Source: Ceratopteris richardii (taxonomy: Eukaryota; Streptophyta; Polypodiopsida; Polypodiales; Pteridaceae). Taken from it: a DNA stretch of 64,000 nucleotides. The DNA lies in assembly GCA_020310875.1 (NCBI GenBank), contig CM035441.1, positions 90,992,495 through 91,056,494 of the forward strand. Reading direction: 5' to 3'. Position 1 is the first letter of the stretch. Every line of letters starts with the position of its first letter. The position numbers and the translations under genes were made by a program. Under the pieces are notes generated by a model. That model worked only from the letters and a program-made list of their open reading frames with translations, ran no database searches and had not been told where the DNA came from. Of this stretch, positions 36,712 to 46,900 are shown one piece after another.

Positions 36712-37894
36712 ATGTGGTGAACAAGGAGCTGACACTCATGCATAAGGAAGTGCCAAGCTATGTGGAATCAATCCATAAAAGGAAGTAAGCCCAAAGCTTT
36801 GCAAAAAGCTTCAAACTTCTCCCTAGGTAGAGCCTTCGTGAAAAGGTCTGCAATGTTTTCTTGCATGGGCACATATGCCAAGCTGATCTCTCCAACAGAG
36901 AACCTCTCTCTGATATAATGATAATGCACCTCAATGTGCTTAGTGCGAGCAAGGAACACAGGGTTCCTCGCAATTTCCAATTTGCTCTGACTATTAGTGA
37001 AGATGGTGGTGGCAGAAGATTGACCAACACCCAAATCAGCCATAAGGCGTCTAAGCCACACACACTCAACAGTCGTTGTGAAACTTGCTGAATAGCATCT
37101 TCCACAAAAACAACATCACAACTAGCCAAAATGGATTTTGTCTATGGATGATATAGACGATAGCCTTTTCTCTCAGAACTGTACGCAAGAAAAATCCATT
37201 TTACAGCTTCATCATCCCATTTCCTGCGATGTTGTACATGCACTAATGCATATGCCAGACAACCAAAAACATGCAGATGAGCAATAGATGGCTTCCGAAC
37301 ATGGCAAGCCTCATATGGAGTGATAGATTGCAGTGCTTTAGTGGGACACTTGTTAAGTACATATGTTGCACACATGATAGCCTCAAGCCAGAAACTATGT
37401 GGTAGTGCTTGACTCTTGACCATACACCTAGTTGTCTCCATGAGCGATCTATTCTTCTGTTCAGCAACTCCATTATGTTGAGGTGTATATGGCACTGTAC
37501 ACCGATGTTTTATCCCACGTTCAACCAAAAATGCATTAAAGTGAGAAGATATATATTCCCCCCCTCGAGTAGAATGGAGGGTGCCCATTTTACATGCTGA
37601 CAGGTTTTCAGCCAAAACCAAAAACTATTTGAAGCACATGAACAGTTCAAACTTTTCTCTTAATGGATATACATATGCATGTGTGGAAAACTTATTAATA
37701 AAAGTCACGAAAAAAAGATAGTTTCCAAAAGAAGGTGTCTGCATAGGACCACAAACATCACTATGTATGAGCTGCAATTTTTGAGTAGCCCGAACTGAAC
37801 CATCTTTTGGAAAGAAGGAATGTTGCATTTTGCCGAAAACACAACCTTCATAGACATGTTTTCCGGGTGCCTCAAGTTTGGGCAAAGAGGACAC
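36712..37894 (-). pseudogene. Copia-A copy A2: integrase joined to RNase H
   Basis: Minus-strand continuation of the element whose 3' LTR is at 31397-31528. From right to left it holds the end of GAG-pre-integrase and the integrase start (37890-37625), the integrase core (37621-37142, CTVPYTPQHNGVAEQKNRS), then FVEDAIQ at about 37095. There it jumps directly into the RNase H frame (37061-36768, ARTKHIEVHYHYIRERF ... LFTKALPREKF). All of RT is deleted; CAGC occurs at both ancestral breakpoints, suggesting microhomology. Its gag and 5' LTR are missing because the right edge is fused to copy A3. Confidence 0.85.
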
Positions 37895-38299
37895 TATGTG
37901 TTCACACACATCACTACCTAAATATATCAACAAATCCCCCCCGAGAGTGATGTGGTGAACAAGTAGCTGGCACTCATGTATAAGGAAGTGCCAAGCTATG
38001 TGGAAATCACTCCACAAAAGGAAGTAAGCCCAAAGCTTTGCGGAAAGCTTCAAACTTCTCCCTAGGCAGAGCCTTCGTGAAAAGTTCTGCAATGTTCTCT
38101 TGCATGGGCACATATGCCAACTCGATCTCCCAGTAGAGAACCTCTCCCTAACATAATGATAATGTACCTCAATGTGCTTAGTGCGAGCATGGAACACAGG
38201 GTTCCTCGCAACTGCCAATGCATTCTGACTATCAGTGAAGGTGGTGGTGGTAGAAGATTGACCAATACCCAAATCAGCCATAAGGTGTCTGAGCCACAC

Positions 38300-40800
38300 A
38301 CACTCATCAGCCGCTGTGAAAGCTGCCTATACTCAGCCTCACAACTAGAAGTGGCCACAAAAGGATGCTTCTTGCTCAACCAAGATATAAATGAGCTACC
38401 AATCATGAAGCAAAAGCCACTAGTGGACACACGAGTGTCATAGCAACCAACCCAATCAGAGTCAAAAAAAGCATGCAAATCTGGCGGTAGTGATCCCCCC
38501 TTGGGATAAAACAAACCAAGTAGCTGAGTACCACTCAAGTAGCGAAAGATGTGGTTAACTGCCTGCCAATGTTTGACTCCTGGGCAATGCATAAAATTGC
38601 TCATCTGTGAGACAACAAAACTTAATATCTGGCCGAGTAATGCATAAGTAAATCAGGCATCCAACAACCTACTAATAGAGGACAACATCAAATGCATCTC
38701 CAGCATCATGAAGACTCAATCGTAAACTTGTCTCCATAGGAGTGGCAATAGGCTTACAGTCTTCAAGGCTCTTGACCATACACCTCACCATCTTCACGAG
38801 TGACCTGTTCTTTTGTTCAGCAACTCCATTTTCTTGAGATGTATACATCACTGTACACTGGTGTTTTATCCCATGTTCAGCCAGAAATGCACTAAAATCA
38901 GAAGACATATATTCCCCCCTCGAACAGAACGGAGGGTGCCCATTTTACATGCTGACAGATTTACAGCTAAAACTAAAAACTATTTGAAGCACATGAACAC
39001 CTCGGACTTTTCCTTCAATCGATATACCCATGCATGCCTGGAAAAATGATCGATGAAAGTCACGAAGTAAAGATAATTTCCAAAAGAAGGTGTTTGCATA
39101 GGACCACAGACATCACTATGTACAAGCTGCAATTTCTGAGTAGCCCGAACTGAACCATCTTTTGGAAAGGAAGAGCACTGCATTTTGCCCGAAATACAGC
39201 CTTCACAAACATGTTTTCCAGGTGCCTCAAGTTTGGGCAAAGAGGACACTATTTTAGATTTCTGTAGGTGTAGCAAACTAGCAAAATTCAGATGACCAAA
39301 GCGTGCATGCCAAAGCTTTGCATCTGACATAGCTTGAGAATCATGTATTGCACATGCCGAATAATTTATAGATGTTTCATAGTCTATGAGCTTATACACC
39401 CCATGACATAAAATGCCAGAAGCAAGAATTACATCTCCATTTGATAGATCATGAAGTGTACATCTATCATCAATAAATTTCACAACCAAGCCAATCTTGG
39501 CTAATGTAGAAACAAATTTTTCTTGATCCCTGGCACAAACAAAGTATCTCACAAAGTGAAAGAACTACCATCAGTAGTAGTCAAAATGATCTTACCAACT
39601 CCCATAATAGGATAAGAGGAGTTGTTGGCACATGTAAGTGTATTCCCTATAGGGGCAGGCTCGAGTGAAGAGAAGAAACTGTGTTGCAAGGTAATATGTT
39701 TGGTCGCCCCATTGTCAAAGTACCAAACATCTGAGTGTACTGAACACATGCACTGTTCATGAGAAGATGGGTCAAAACTACAAACAGTAGTAAACGCCCA
39801 TTCTTCTTCCTGCACAAGATTAGGAGACACAATTTTTGGTGTAGAGGCTTCTGCAACAACCATTCCAGCCTCTTTCTTCTTTGCCTCTTTAGCAGCCAGT
39901 TTTGGACAGTTCTTTATGATATGATCATTTCCTTTACAGTACTTGCAAAATTTTTTTTGCTTTTTTGATTTCTTTTCATCTTTGTCTTCCCTCTTCGATT
40001 GTGCAGATTTACCAGATTTCTGCTTACTAGTTGAAGAAGTCCATTTTCCTTTGCCCTTTTGACTATGCACGAAAGCTTGATCTGCAACACGCATAATGGA
40101 CCTATTCTACCTGGACTGATCTTCCTGCAATAGAATAGAGACTAACTCCTCAAATGACAAGGCATTTGGATTGCCTTTCATCATCAACCGAAGAGTAGAA
40201 ATCAAAACTCTGATATGAATCAGGAAGACCATTCAGAATGGTCTGCACAAGTGAGCTATTTGGTATAACCTCCTCAACAGAAATCAAATGTTTCTTCAAG
40301 TCTTTGATCTTTGTTAGAAAAATATCCATAGAATCACCTTCATTCATGTGCTCACTCTCCAACTATTCTTGGAGGCAAGCAACACGAGGCTCATTCCTAG
40401 CTTGGTACAATGTGGTAAGTGTATCCCAATCATCCTTAGCTGTTCTACTAGAGTGAATGTGAGGAATAATGGCACGTTTGACAGACAAATCTATCAATGC
40501 ATGTGCCTGGGCATCTCTGCCATCCCAACGAATTTGCTCTGCAGTAGGTGGAGTAGAAATCACAGCACGAACAGGAATATGCAGAATATCATCATCTTCG
40601 ACACCTTTTGCATCAGCTTCAATACTTGGAGTTGTAACAGTTGCAAGTGTGATAGGATGTTTTTCAACACGCTGCACAATGTTCCATAATCCTTTTGCAA
40701 CCAATGCATGTCGCATCATATAAGCCCACAATGGGTAGTTGGTACCATCCAACTTATCCTCAACAGCCAACATACAAAATACATCATGCTTTCAACCATG
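38300..40800 (-). pseudogene. Copia-A copy A3 gag-pol remnants
   Basis: From right to left: Gag N-terminus (AVEDKLDGTNYPLWAYMMRH, 40773), Gag body (40362-40150), zinc knuckle CKYCKGNDHIIKNC (about 39925-39965), protease site FDNGATKHIT (D-S-G changed to D-N-G, about 39715), then GAG-pre-integrase and integrase start (39552-38980). The integrase core is cut at 38770, where RCMVKS runs straight into LEDCKPIATPMETS. This removes the end of integrase and most of RT. RNase H follows (38604-38062, SDWVGCYDTRVSTSGF). Frameshifts and stops are frequent. Confidence 0.85.
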
Positions 40801-41152
40801 GCCGGTGACTAAAATACCTTGATGTAGAAAATTGACTGTATCTCAAAAAGTTGAACGTAATTTCCCAGACGGGTTATGTTAAACCTGTAACAGACTTTGA
40901 GATGCTTATATTGGCAAACCAAAATAGGTATATACCTTTGGCACAAAAAGATGAAATAGCCTGCAACCGTTGTGATAGTGCATTCGGAGGCCGAAACGAG
41001 CTCAGATCGCAATTTTCGCTCCATAAAGCGAAGCTATTTTGATCTCTGAAACACGTTGAGTATGCTCACCAAATTTTGTTCGAATATGAGATTGCAACTA
41101 GAGAGGTGTAGATGACGCCCTTGATGAAGCGATGACCTGCTCTGATACCAAT

Positions 41153-41385
41153 TGTTGGAGTTAGATGTTTGCAGAAGCACACGAACAACACAAGGAAGAA
41201 GAAGAAGAAGCTTGGAGCACAACACACAATACTGAATGTATTACTAGAGAATGTACAAAGATAAGTAGCCCATTAGGGCAATAGGTATATATACAAGTCG
41301 GGGGGAAAAAACCTCCTAAAGAGGGAAAAAAGTGCCCCAACGGTCCTAGAGTGTTCACACACATCATTACCTAAATATATCAATA
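41153..41385 (-). repeat. Copia-A A3 5' LTR
   Basis: Full-length LTR on the minus strand next to the primer-binding site (TGGTATCAGAGC, minus, 41139-41150). The outer end TGTTG is mutated to TATTG. Confidence 0.88.
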
Positions 41386-41386
41386 A

Positions 41387-41516
41387 CTTTGTGGTGCAAG
41401 TCGATGCGAGGCATCGACTTTGAGTGCAAGTCGATGCTAGACATTGACTTTGAGATGAGCCTAAAAGTTGATGCCTCGCATCGACTTGCACCACAAAGTC
41501 GATGCCTGGCATCGAC
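41387..41516. repeat. Palindromic GTCGATGCC repeat array 1 (hairpin)
   Basis: Four copies of a 19-bp imperfect palindrome of the form GTCGATGCNNGGCATCGAC start at 41400, 41430, 41467 and 41498. In addition, 41387-41420 and 41464-41498 are near-perfect reverse complements over about 34 bp (arm CTTTGTGGTGCAAGTCGATG and onward), forming one large hairpin with a loop of roughly 43 bp. The same motif makes the larger array at 51097-51444. Confidence 0.9.
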
Positions 41517-42266
41517 CTGCACATGATTGAGGTCATTCACAAAGAGAGAACCAACATTTTTGCACATTTCAGGGACAATGAGGGAAGAGTGGAAAAGATT
41601 GTAAAGAAGCTTAAGGTGACTGTGAGCACAGGAGAACAACCTCGCAATAGAAGCATGGGTCACCCCATGAAAGGAAAGAAAAGCATGGCTTCATTATCCT
41701 CTGAGAGGGCAAGAAACCCGATTGCGATTTCATCTGGTGGACATAGCAGTATAAAACCTAGTGATGATGATTCAATCAGGAAGGAGAGGTCAAAGGAAAT
41801 TGAGGTTGTTAGGAAAGATCGAACACTTTGGGACATGACAGATCTGGGGTGGTGCCTTGAGTACATTGAAGAGAAAAATGCAACCCTTTTGGTGTTTGCA
41901 GGAGCCTATGGGAGGGGAAAGCTCATGACAACATAGACTTTTCAGTATGGCTTGGTGTTCAAAGTAGATTATGAGGATGAAGATTCAGACAACCTTTTGT
42001 TCCTAGTGGAGACATCTAAAGGCTTAGGAAATGCAATCTGCAAAATTGAGCTCTTGTGCCCAGAGTGTTGTGTGCCAGAAAAGCTTGCAGATATTTGGAG
42101 GGACTCTGAGAATCCAATGAGGGGTTTAATGCCTTGGATCCAAGGGAACATAATGCCAACACAGCAAAAGAAGATAACCCCAATAAAGGAAAAGGGTAAG
42201 GTGTGTGTACAGAAGAAACCACTCAAGAAGTTGAAGAAAACCATAGATGAAGTATCCACTAAGTAA
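41502..42266 (+). pseudogene. Unrecognised coding relic (possible 5' exon of the methyltransferase-like gene)
   Basis: One reading frame of 254 sense codons with a single TAG at 41934, starting at an ATG inside the last palindrome of array 1. It has a basic/Ser-rich N-terminal half (VKKLKVTVSTGEQ, SKEIEVVRKDR). A better-structured half follows (TLWDMTDLGWCLEYIEEK, LVFKVDYEDEDSDNLLFLVE, CPECCVPEKLADIWRD, LMPWIQGNIMP), then a Lys-rich tail. Codon use looks coding. I do not recognise the family. It is followed by CTAA-GTAAAG, a plausible splice donor phased like the donor at 50834. That and the shared palindromes suggest, but do not prove, that it belongs with the exons at 50.4-52.5 kb. Confidence 0.5.
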
Positions 42267-43140
42267 AGTTCTCACTCAGAGGATGTTATTGTGGCACCTA
42301 GTGGAGAACTTGCATTTGGGATCTTGGCATTATCCACAGACCACCAACTAGGTTGCATTATTCGTTATTCTAAAATTAGTTTATTTGTGAATAATTATGG
42401 AATTTTGTGGTAAGCTCTTATTATTCGACCAAATTATAATTTTTTGCTATAAATATTAAATAATTTAAACTATTGTGATTGTTTGACTCAATATTGATTC
42501 TTACTTCACAATAGTATGTGTAAGCATATGTGCATATGATTAGGAATTTAAAATCTATTGTGATTGTCTGATACAACATTGATTCTTACTCCACCAGGAT
42601 ATGTGTAAGTGTATGTGCATATGATTAGGAATTTAAAGTCTATTGTGATATATTTAATTTTTTATTGAAAGATGTAGGTAGATTATGTTTGACTCAACAT
42701 AGATGCTTACTTCATAATAGTATATGTATGTGTGTGTATGAGTATGTGTATGCATATGAGTGTATAATTGTGAATGAAATATCTATTGTGATTGTTTGAC
42801 TCTATTGATCCTTACTTCACAATAGTTTGTGTAAACGTTTGTGCATATGATTAGGAATTTAAAATCTATTGTGATTGTCTGATACAACATTGATTCTTAC
42901 TTCAAAATAGTATGTGTAAGTGTATTTGCATATGATTAGGAATTTAAAATCTATTAAGGTACATTAAATTTATTATTGAAAGATATAGGTAGATTATGTT
43001 TGAATCAACATTGAGAATTACTTCATAATAGTATATGTTTGTATGTGTATTTGATAGTGATATATGGGTACATTTTGCAAGTTATGTGAATAAATAAATC
43101 TCAAGGTATCACATAAAAAATATTCAAAAGGATGAGTAGT
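42267..43140. repeat. AT-rich DNA with higher-order tandem repeat
   Basis: From 42471 to about 43050 a two-level repeat is visible. A monomer of about 85 bp, starting TATTGTGATTGT and containing GCATATGATTAGGAATTTAAA, begins at 42471, 42556, 42784 and 42868. The pair plus a spacer containing GAAAGATGTAGGTAGATTATG repeats with a period of 312-313 bp. 42267-42470 holds no recognisable feature. Confidence 0.8.
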
Positions 43141-43337
43141 TCACAACACTTTTGAAGTAGCCCAAGTGTAGAGCAAGAATGAGTAGATGCATCGATGACA
43201 GTAGAGGATCATTAGGATATTTATACTCAAGTCTCTCAAACTGTTTTTGAGAATAACCAAGATACACGTACTCCATTTTCTCCAACTGCATCAAAAAAGA
43301 GTGGAGTTGGTGAATGTAATAAAAATGGTGGATCTAA
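43141..43337 (+). pseudogene. hAT transposase relic, N-terminal side
   Basis: Non-repetitive sequence ending in a frame that reads KKSGVGECNKNGG just before the copia-A insertion. It continues in the other flank (48498 on) with a zinc-finger-like CFVCNKSQNTIHVAFEKQ. The split is explained by the copia-A TSD TCTAA. On its own this piece is weak; with the right flank it fits the N-terminal region of a plant hAT transposase. Confidence 0.5.
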
Positions 43338-43567
43338 TGTTGATATATTTAGGTAGTGATGTGTGTGAACACTCTAGGACCGCCGGGGCACTTTTTTCCC
43401 TCTTTAGGAGGTTTTTTTCCCCCGGCTTGTATATACGCCTATTGCCCTAATGGGCTACTTATCTTTGTACATTCTCTAGTAATACATTCAGTCTTGTGTG
43501 TTGTGCTCCAAGCTTCTTCTTCTTCCTTGTGCTGTTCGCGTGCTTCTGTAGACGTCTATCTCCAACA
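43338..43567 (+). repeat. Copia-A 5' LTR
   Basis: TGTTGATATATTTAGG to ATCTCCAACA, 230 bp. TTGTATATACGCC near 43428 is the likely TATA region; short for a copia LTR. Confidence 0.97.
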
Positions 43568-43569
43568 AT

Positions 43570-43581
43570 TGGTATCAGAGC
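43570..43581 (+). promoter_or_regulatory. Primer-binding site (initiator-Met tRNA)
   Basis: TGGTATCAGAGC two bases after the 5' LTR. Confidence 0.95.
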
Positions 43582-43922
43582 AGGTCGTCGCTTCTTCTAG
43601 GGCGCCGTCGACACTCCTCCGTTTGCAGTCTCAGATTCGCATGAAATTTGGTGAGCATACTCAGGGTGTTTGCGAGATCAAAACAACTTTGCTGTGTGGT
43701 GCCGAAATCGCGATCTGAGCTCGTTTCGGCCTCCGAACACACTATCGAAGTGCTTGTGTAGGCTATTTCGTCCTTTTGTGCCAAAGGTATATACCAGTTT
43801 CTGTTCGCCAGTTTAAGCGTCTCGAAGTTTGCTACAGGTCTAGCAGAACTCGTCTGGGCAGTTCTGTTCAACTTTTTGAGATACAATCAATTTTGTGCAT
43901 CAAGGTATTTTAGTCACCGGCC

Positions 43923-46900
43923 ATGGCTGAAAGCAGTGATGTATTCCGTATGTTGGCTGTTGAGGATAAGTTGGATGGTACCAACTACCCATTATGGGCT
44001 TATATGATGCGACATGTACTGGTTGCAAAAGGATTGTGGAACATTGTGCAGGGTGTTGAAAGACGTCCTGTTACACCTGTAACGACAGGTACTGCAAATA
44101 CAGGTGTTGGAGCTGATGAAGATGGTGTCGAAGATGATATTCTGCAGATTCCTGTTCGTGCTGCTGTTTCTGTTGCACCTACTGCAGAGCAGATTCGTTG
44201 GGATGGCAGAGATGCCCAGGCACATGCATTGATAGCCTTGTCTGTCAAACGTGCCATTATTCCTCACATTCGCTCTTGCAGAACAGCAAAGGATGCTTGG
44301 GATACACTTACCACTTTGTATCAGGCTAGGAATGAGGCTCGTGTTGCTTACCTCCGAAAACAGTTGGAGAGTGAGCACATGAATGAAGGTGATTCTATGG
44401 ACAGTTTTCTTACAAAGATCAAAGACCTGAAGGAACAATTGATTTCTGCTGATGAGGTTATACCAGGTAGCTCACTTGTGCAGACCGTTCTGAATGGTCT
44501 TCCTGATTCATATCAGAGTTTTGCCTCTACTCTTCGGTTGATGATGAAAGGCAATCCGAATGCCTTGTCATTTGAGGAATTAGTCTCTGTTCTGTTGCAG
44601 GAAGATCAGTCCAGGCAGAACAGGTCCATTATGCATGTTGCAGATCAAGCTTTCTTGGCTAGTCAGAAGGGCAAAGGAAAATGGAGCTCTTCTACTAGTA
44701 AGCAGAAATCTGCAAATGCTGCACAATCGAAGAACCAGGATAAAGATGAGAAGAAATCAGAAAAGCAAAAATTGTTCTGCAAGTACTGTAAAGGAAATGA
44801 TCATATTATAAAGAACTGTCCAAAACTGGCTGCTAAAGAGGCAAAGAAGAAAGAGGCTGGAATGGTTGTTGCAGAGGCCTCTACACCAAAAACAGAGTCT
44901 GCAAATCTTGTGCAGGAAGAAGAATGGGCGTTTACTACTGTCTGCAGTTTTGACCCATCTTCTCATGATCAGTGCATGTCTGCAGTAGAATCAGATGTTT
45001 GGTACTTTGACAGTGGGGCGACCAAACATATTACCTCGCAGCGCAGTTTCTTCTCTTCACTCGAGCCTGCCCCTACAGGGAATACTGTCACATGCGCCAA
45101 TAACTCCTCTTATCCTGTTATGGGAGTTGGTAAGATCATTCTGACTACTGCTGATGGTAGTTCTTTCACTTTGTCAGATGCTTTATTTGTGCCAGGGATC
45201 AAAAAGAATCTGTTATCAGTTTCTGCATTAGCCAAGATTGGCTTGGTTGTGAAATTTGTTGATGACAGGTGTACAGTCCATGATCTCTCAAATGGCGATG
45301 TGATTATTGCTTCTGGCATTTTATGTTGTGGGCTGTATAAGCTCATAGACTATGAAAGATCTGTGAATGATTCGGCATGTGCAGTTCATGATTCTCAGGC
45401 TATGTCAGATGCAAAGCTTTGGCATGCACGCTTTGGTCATCTGAATTTTGCTAGTTTGTTACGCCTGCAGAAATCTGAAATGGTGTCCTCTTTGCCCAAA
45501 CTTGAGGCACCTGGAAAACATGTTTGTGAAGGCTGTATTTTGGGCAAAATGCAGCGTTCTTCCTTTCCAAAAGATGGTTCAGTTCGGGCTACGCAGAAAT
45601 TGCAGCTTGTACATAGTGATGTCTGTGGTCCTATGCAGACACCCTCTTTTGGAAATTACCTTTACTTCGTGACTTTCATTGATGATTTTTCCAGGCATGC
45701 ATGGGTATATCCACTCAAAGCAAAGTCCGAAGTGTTCATGTGCTTCAAACAGTTTTTGGTTTTGGCTGAAAATCTGTCAGCATGTAAAATGGGCACCCTC
45801 CGTTCTGATCCAGGGGGGGAATATATGTCTTCAGATTTTAATGCATTTCTGGCTGAACGTGGGATAAAACACCAGTGTACAGTGCCGTATACACCTCAAC
45901 AGAATGGAGTTGCTGAACGAAAGAACAGGTCACTCATGGAGATGGCGAGGTGCATGGTCAAAAGTCAGGCTTTACCACATAGTTTCTGGCTTGAGGCTGT
46001 CATGTGTGCAGCATATGTACTGAACAGGTGTCCCACTAAAGCGTTGCAGTCTATCACTCCATATGAGGCGTGGCATGACCGCAAGCCATCTGTTGCTCAT
46101 CTGCGTGTTTTTGGTTGTTTGGCATATGCATTAGTGCCTGAACAACATCGCAGAAAATTGGATGATAAGGCAGTAAAATGTATTTTTGTTGGGTACAGTT
46201 CTGAAAGTAAAGGCTATCGTCTGTATCATCCACAGACTAAACGCATTCTGGTTAGCGGTGATGTTGTCTTTGTGGAAGATGCTATTCAGCCATTGCTTTC
46301 ATGTACTAAGGAGACATCTGTTAGCTCCAAAGACATGTATGATACTTTGATGCCTCTTTTTACAGGTGGACAGGCTAGTGCTGGTCCTAATGAGGCAACT
46401 TCTCAGCCTTTGCAGGTTTCGTATGATGATGCAGATCATTCCATTTCTGATGCAGATTTACATGATGCACTTGTTGATGAGAGAGCTGATATTGAGCAGG
46501 CAAAAACTATGCCAAAATGGCTCGTGCAGACTTTGCGTGACAGCAAATTAGATGCACCTTTGTCATATCGTACTCGTTCAGGCTCTCATAGTGCCTCCTT
46601 TGCATCAGATTGCTATGCTATGGCTGCATCTAGTCTCTGTGATGAGAATGAGCCTGTTTCTTTTGATGAAGCACAAAATTCAGAAAATTGGATGGCTGCT
46701 ATGCAATCTGAGTATGATGCTATAATGAAGAATGGTACATGGTCTTTATGTGACTTGCCTCCTGGCAAGAAGGCCATTGGCACTAAGTGGGTATACAAGC
46801 TGAAGCGTAAACCTGATGGTACAGTTGACAGGTATAAGGCTAGGCTTGTTGCAAAGGGTTATGCACAGGAAAGAGGCATTGATTTTGATGAGACCTTTGC

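Larger units (their letters stand above)
37895..41385 (-). mobile_element. Copia-A copy A3, RT-deleted, 3' LTR cut short
   Basis: Minus-strand copy. The 5' LTR is at 41153-41385, the primer-binding site at 41139-41150, gag at 40773-40094, protease at about 39720-39549, integrase at 39552-38770, RNase H at 38604-37980, the purine tract near 37934, and only the first 30-odd bases of the 3' LTR (about 37897-37928). There it is fused to the integrase region of copy A2. The 5' LTR terminus reads TATTG instead of TGTTG (minus strand). No matching TSD was found. Confidence 0.85.

Noticed and set aside
31397..41385. One single minus-strand copia from LTR 31397-31528 to LTR 41153-41385, interrupted by A1
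   Set aside because: RNase H and integrase segments occur twice, an LTR start lies inside (37897-37928), and the outer flanks share no TSD. At least two fused copies are needed.
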